Assembly: GCA_028871595.1 (NCBI GenBank)
Contig: JAGWMT010000100.1
Coordinates: forward strand, 1-10,229
DNA: 10,229 nt
Reading direction: 5' to 3'
Source of the DNA: Elusimicrobiota bacterium
GTDB lineage: Bacteria > Elusimicrobiota > Elusimicrobia > UBA1565 > UBA9628
The notes below the pieces were generated by a model, which saw nothing but the letters and a program-made list of their open reading frames with translations, had not been told where the DNA came from and made no database searches. Both the position numbers and the translations under genes were made by a program. Shown here in pieces: positions 7,127 through 10,229 of the stretch (positions within the stretch are counted from its first letter, which is position 1; the number at the start of each line of letters is the position of its first letter).

Positions 7127-8457
7127 CGCGGAGTCTCCAGGCTTGAGGCCAGCGTCCCGACCGCGGCGTCGTCCAAGCGTCCCTGGGCGGCGCGCAAGGC
7201 GGCCCATTCGGAGCGCAGGCGGCAGAGGGCGTCGAGGCGGGCGTCTTGAAGACGCGCGACGGCCTCCTCGGCCCGCAGGACCTCCATGACGCTTTGGCGG
7301 CCCTCGCGGTACAGCGGCCGCACCTGCGCCAGGGACTCCTGGGCGCGGGCCAGGGACTCGTCCAGGTCGGGAAGCGCGGCGATCAGCCCGCGCACGCCCG
7401 CGGCGCGGCCCAGCACCTCGGCGCGGGCCGCGTCCTCCAATTCGGCGCGCGCGTCGCCGGCCGCGTCGGCCCCGGCCTTGGCCCGTCCGCGCCGCGCCAG
7501 GTAGGCGGGATCGCCGAACGGCATGCTGGCGCGCACGCCCAGCATCCGCGACGCGGCGCCGGCGTTCAAGCCGTCGGCGGACGTCTCCACGGCGGCGAAC
7601 GCGTCCACGGTCGGCAGCAGGCTTTGCGCCGCGCCGCGCTCGACGACTCCGGCCCGGGCCGCGCGCAGGCCGGCCGCGCGGAGATCCGCGCGCGAGGCCA
7701 GCGCCGCCGCCACCAAAGCCGCGTCGTCCTCGACCGGCGGGGTCCAGTCGCGCAGGGCGCCGGCGGGGTCCGCCGGTCCGCCGGTCAGGACGGACAGCTC
7801 CGCGTCGTGGGCGTTCTCCTCCGCCGCGGTCCGGACGCGCCAGGCCTTGAGCCCGGAGAGGATCGCCAGGGCGGCCTGATGGTCGGAGCCCAGCACGAGG
7901 CCCTGCTTTTTCAAACGCTCGGCGCTTTCGACCTCTTTTTCAGAGGACGCGACGGCCTCGTCCAGCACGGCCAGCAGCTCCCGGTCCTTGAGGCCCTTGA
8001 AATAGCCGTCGGCGGCGCGCAGGCGCACGGCCTGGGCTGCCGCGCCGCCGAACGCGTCGGCTTCCTCGGCGCCCAGCCGCGCCAGCTCGCGCGCCCGCGT
8101 CAGCGCGAAGCCGGTGAACAGGGGCACGCCCAGCTCCAGCGCGCCATGGACGGCGGTCTGGTAGCCCGGGCGGTTGAGGGTGTCGGGCGCGAAGTCGGCC
8201 GAGGTCACCCGGCGCTCCTGCAGCAGCGAGCCGAACGCGAACAGCGGGTCGTCGCCTCGGGTCGCGGAGGCGCGCGCGCTCAAGCGGGGCAGGCGGCCGT
8301 ACCAGGCCTCGTCGCCGGCCGCGCGCGCCTCGCGTGCCCGCGCCCGCGCCCCGGCGAGGGCGGGCGAGCGGGAGAGCGCCGCGGCGACCACCGACGGCAG
8401 GTCGGCGGCGTTCAGCGGCGCCGCGAGCAGGGCCAGCAGGATCGGGACGAGTCGCAT
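7123..8457 (-). CDS. TolC-family outer-membrane efflux protein
   Basis: A 444-residue outer-membrane factor. Residues 1-18 are a signal peptide (MRLVPILLALLAAPLNA) with likely cleavage at NA-AD. The mature protein has the two-fold internal repeat of long Ala/Arg/Glu-rich helices seen in OEP proteins: LPSVVAAALSRSPAL near the start, FGSLLQERRVTSADF (about 75-89), a beta-like segment GALELGVPLFTGF (about 105-117), and a second helical half ending YREGRQSVMEVLRAEEAVARL. It would form the trimeric outer-membrane and periplasmic channel of the pump. It is first in the operon, and its stop overlaps the RND start by 4 bases. Its start has an almost perfect Shine-Dalgarno sequence, GGAGGTGA (8472-8465), 7 bases before the ATG. 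High confidence in family; the substrate is unknown. Confidence 0.92.
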   Translation of the reverse strand: MRLVPILLALLAAPLNAADLPSVVAAALSRSPALAGARARAREARAAGDEAWYGRLPRLSARASATRGDDPLFAFGSLLQERRVTSADFAPDTLNRPGYQTAVHGALELGVPLFTGFALTRARELARLGAEEADAFGGAAAQAVRLRAADGYFKGLKDRELLAVLDEAVASSEKEVESAERLKKQGLVLGSDHQAALAILSGLKAWRVRTAAEENAHDAELSVLTGGPADPAGALRDWTPPVEDDAALVAAALASRADLRAAGLRAARAGVVERGAAQSLLPTVDAFAAVETSADGLNAGAASRMLGVRASMPFGDPAYLARRGRAKAGADAAGDARAELEDAARAEVLGRAAGVRGLIAALPDLDESLARAQESLAQVRPLYREGRQSVMEVLRAEEAVARLQDARLDALCRLRSEWAALRAAQGRLDDAAVGTLASSLETPR

Positions 8458-8464
8458 GATGAAA

Positions 8465-8472
8465 TCACCTCC
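8465..8472 (-). promoter_or_regulatory. Strong ribosome binding site of the efflux operon
   Basis: GGAGGTGA on the minus strand is fully complementary to the 16S anti-Shine-Dalgarno core. It stands 7 bases before the ATG at 8457, fixing that start and suggesting strong translation of the first operon gene. Confidence 0.8.
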
Positions 8473-8528
8473 GATATTGAGATGCGCGGCACGCGAAAAG
8501 GATTCAGGGTCCGGGCGTGAGACCCGAC

Positions 8529-8543
8529 GACCTCCGTCAGGTC
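8529..8543. promoter_or_regulatory. Perfect inverted repeat, possible operator
   Basis: GACCT and AGGTC arms flank a 5-base spacer (CCGTC), giving a 15-base dyad in the divergent intergenic region. It directly adjoins an AT-rich patch (8544-8560) that contains TAAAAC on the minus strand (8551-8546), a possible -10 for the efflux operon. In that case the dyad would cover the transcription start, where a repressor would act. No regulator gene is in the window. The dyad is certain; the operator role is inferred. Confidence 0.35.
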
Positions 8544-8560
8544 ATGTTTTATCTTCTATT
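8544..8560. promoter_or_regulatory. AT-rich patch, probable promoter region between divergent genes
   Basis: A clearly AT-rich stretch in an otherwise GC-rich intergenic region, which is where promoters would be expected. I could not assign a convincing -35/-10 pair on either strand. The best single hexamer is TAAAAC on the minus strand (8551-8546). Confidence 0.3.
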
Positions 8561-8572
8561 GCCCGCCCATTA

Positions 8573-8623
8573 CGTCCGGAGAAATACGGACGCCTCCGCT
8601 CGGAGGAATCCCGGCGAGCGGGA
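8573..8623 (+). other. Three consecutive short hairpins in the transketolase leader
   Basis: Three small stems follow each other with hardly any gap: CGTCCG/CGGACG (8573-8592, 8-base loop), CCTCC/GGAGG (8593-8606, 4-base loop) and TCCCG/CGGGA (8609-8623, 5-base loop). They lie 36 bases before the transketolase ATG. They could form a structured 5' leader, an attenuator, or chance pairing in GC-rich DNA. The second stem would sequester a GGAGG, but the gene's own ribosome binding site lies further downstream. No match to a known riboswitch was recognised. Confidence 0.35.
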
Positions 8624-8646
8624 ATTGGTATTCTGTGCTGACATCG

Positions 8647-8652
8647 AGGGAG
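8647..8652 (+). promoter_or_regulatory. Ribosome binding site of the transketolase-like gene
   Basis: AGGGAG stands 6 bases before the ATG at 8659, a normal spacing, and supports that start. Confidence 0.65.
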
Positions 8653-8658
8653 ACCGCC

Positions 8659-10229
8659 ATGCCCACCACCGCCGAGAAGTCCGAGACCTTCCAACTGCGC
8701 CCGCGCCGGGCCGTTTACCTGAAGCCCGAGCCGCTGGAGACGCCCGACCGCGAGATCCTGGAGGCCATGGACGCGGCCTACCGCGCGCTGTGCGCGATCA
8801 TGTTCAACTTCGTCCCCGGCTCCGGCCATCCGGGCGGCAGCATCTCCTCGGGCCGCATCGTGTTCTCCGTCCTTTATAAGAATCTGCGGTACGACTTCTC
8901 GCGGCCCGACTCGCTCGACAACGACCTGCTGGTGTACGCCGCCGGCCATAAGGCCACGGGGCTGTACGGCATGTACGCCCTGCGCGACGAGTGGGTGCGC
9001 ATCGCGCGGCCCGACCTGCTGCCCGCGCAGCGCCGCCGCCTGCGCCTGGAGGACCTGCTCGGCTTCCGCCGCAACCCGTCGCAGTCCACGCCGCTGTTCC
9101 GCGAGTTCCAGGTCGTCGCGCTGGACGGCCATCCCACGCCGTTGACGCCGTTCGTGCCGGTGGCCACCGGCGCCTCGGGCGTGGGCGACACGTCGGCCGT
9201 GGGCCTGGCCGTCGCCGCGGCCGACGCGTTCGGCGTGCACGGTCCGCGCGTTCACATTCTCGAGGGTGAGGGCGGCATGACGGCCGGCCGCGTGCATGAG
9301 GCCATCGCCACCGCCGCCACCACCGGGCTGTCGAACGTGATCATGCACATCGACTGGAACCAATCGTCCATCGACTCCGACGCGGTCACCGCCGAGGGCG
9401 ACAAGCCCGGCGACTACGTGCAGTGGGACCCGCGCGAGCTCATGTACGTCAACGACTGGAACGTGATCGAGGCCGGCGACGGCAGCGACTACCGCCGCGT
9501 GCTGGCGGCGCAGAAGGCGGCGCTCGAGCTGGACAACGGCCGGCCCACCGCCATCGTCTACCGGACCACCAAGGGCTGGAACTACGGCATCACCGGCAAG
9601 GCCTCGCACGGCGCGGGCCACGCGTTCTGCTCCCCGGAGTTCTACAAGAGCGTGGAGCCCTTCGAGAAGGCGTTCGGCGTACAGCTCCCGCGCTTCTCCG
9701 GGGAGAAGACTCCGGCCGCCGTCGAGGCCGCCTATTGGGATTGCCTGAAGGCCATGCGCGTCGCGTTCGAGACGAAACGGCCCGACGTGGCGAAGTACGC
9801 GGCCGAATGCGTGGCCGCCGCCGCGAAGGCCACGCCGAATGGACGGAAGATCCGCGAGAACGGCCCTGATCTGGAAGCCTTGTACCGGGCGGATCTCAAG
9901 ATCGAAGAGACCCCGGAGGAGCTGAAGCCGGCGGTGGGCAAGGCGGCGACGCTCCGCGGCGCGTTGGGAGAGACGCTCGGCTATCTGAACAAACTGACGC
10001 GCGGCGCCATCCTGGCCTGCGCCGCGGATTTGTCCGAATCCACCAGCATCGCCCCGATCAATAAATCGTTCGGCAAGGGCTGGTGGAACGCGAAGGCCAA
10101 CCCCGCCTCCCGGCTGATCCCGGTCGGCGGCATCTGCGAGGACGGCATGGGCGGCGTCATGTCCGGCGTGTCCAGCCTGGGGCTGCACATCGGCGTGTCC
10201 AGCTCCTACTCCGCGTTCCTGGCCGCGCT
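8659..10229 (+). CDS. Transketolase-like TPP-dependent enzyme, partial
   Basis: Open for 523 codons to the right edge; the C-terminus is missing. Transketolase landmarks appear in order (E. coli TktA equivalents from memory): SGHPGG with H57 (H26), AAGHKATGLYG with H97 (H66), DGHP with H158 (H100), the metal/TPP motif at 203-205 with N234 (N185), ASHG with H317 (H261), then the pyrimidine-binding domain with CEDGMGG and catalytic E494 (E411). The enzyme would transfer two-carbon units between sugar phosphates in the cytoplasm. Two oddities: the GDG motif reads GEG (E204), and the Glu four residues after the motif (E160) is Ala (A209). The catalytic Glu is about 80 residues later than in standard transketolase, owing to longer regions around 110-165 and 335-430. 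It may be a distinct family with a different substrate. AGGGAG 6 bases upstream supports the start. The superfamily is secure; the exact reaction is not. Confidence 0.85.
   Translation, partial: MPTTAEKSETFQLRPRRAVYLKPEPLETPDREILEAMDAAYRALCAIMFNFVPGSGHPGGSISSGRIVFSVLYKNLRYDFSRPDSLDNDLLVYAAGHKATGLYGMYALRDEWVRIARPDLLPAQRRRLRLEDLLGFRRNPSQSTPLFREFQVVALDGHPTPLTPFVPVATGASGVGDTSAVGLAVAAADAFGVHGPRVHILEGEGGMTAGRVHEAIATAATTGLSNVIMHIDWNQSSIDSDAVTAEGDKPGDYVQWDPRELMYVNDWNVIEAGDGSDYRRVLAAQKAALELDNGRPTAIVYRTTKGWNYGITGKASHGAGHAFCSPEFYKSVEPFEKAFGVQLPRFSGEKTPAAVEAAYWDCLKAMRVAFETKRPDVAKYAAECVAAAAKATPNGRKIRENGPDLEALYRADLKIEETPEELKPAVGKAATLRGALGETLGYLNKLTRGAILACAADLSESTSIAPINKSFGKGWWNAKANPASRLIPVGGICEDGMGGVMSGVSSLGLHIGVSSSYSAFLAA

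Noticed and set aside
7127..7207. Upstream start giving the RND protein 27 more residues
   Set aside because: The extra N-terminus is basic and unlike RND N-termini, and overlaps the TolC-family coding end. The ATG at 7126 has a GGAG at 8 bases and forms a typical ATGA overlap.
4271..7249. Plus-strand open frame of 992 codons opposite the RND gene
   Set aside because: Its product is a low-complexity Arg/His/Gln/Gly-rich chain with no domain. It is the antisense shadow of a GC-rich gene with clear RND motifs.
7246..8520. Plus-strand open frame of 424 codons opposite the TolC-family gene
   Set aside because: Shadow of the outer-membrane factor gene; Gln/Arg/Gly-rich with no signal peptide or domain.
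8542..10188. Minus-strand open frame of 548 codons opposite the transketolase gene
   Set aside because: Compositionally biased (Arg/Gly/Ala/His), no motif, and entirely opposite a gene with clear TPP-enzyme motifs.

Overview
The window is a GC-rich stretch (roughly two thirds G+C by eye) of a bacterial chromosome from a diderm (Gram-negative-type) organism. It encodes an outer-membrane TolC-family channel, an RND pump, periplasmic/secreted c-type cytochrome modules and signal peptides. No rRNA, tRNA, CRISPR array, transposase or phage gene was seen. The phylum cannot be fixed from the sequence. The high GC, the Cys-rich secreted proteins and the atypical transketolase would fit a deep-branching environmental lineage such as Elusimicrobiota or a deltaproteobacteria-like group, but that is a guess.

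Layout. (1) Positions 1-1965, minus strand: one long open frame, cut by the left edge. It encodes a signal-bearing di-heme cytochrome c peroxidase (MauG/CcpA type) followed by an unusual Cys-rich C-terminal extension of more than 300 residues. (2) 2043-2765, plus strand: a divergently transcribed, secreted, Cys-rich protein of unknown function whose Cys motifs resemble those of the peroxidase extension. The 77-base gap between them holds a near-ideal promoter for the peroxidase, so close to its ATG that the mRNA should be leaderless. (3) 8457 down to 2782, minus strand: a tightly packed four-gene operon in the order TolC-family outer-membrane factor, RND permease, DUF2892 (YgaP-like) small membrane protein, UPF0324/YeiH-family transporter. 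Junctions are an ATGA overlap, a 1-base gap and a 9-base gap. No membrane-fusion (adaptor) protein is present. (4) 8458-8658: a 201-base divergent intergenic region with a perfect inverted repeat, an AT-rich patch and three consecutive short hairpins. (5) 8659 to the right edge, plus strand: a long transketolase-like TPP enzyme, incomplete, with altered residues in the metal-binding GDG motif.

How they may work together. The efflux operon links an RND drug/metal-type pump to two membrane proteins whose families are associated with sulfur compounds (YeiH as putative sulfate exporter; the DUF2892 hairpin as found in rhodanese-bearing YgaP). A role in exporting or resisting a sulfur species is a possible but unproven reading. 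The peroxidase and its divergent neighbour look like an extracytoplasmic redox pair. The transketolase appears to be a separate, central-carbon or specialised sugar-phosphate function.
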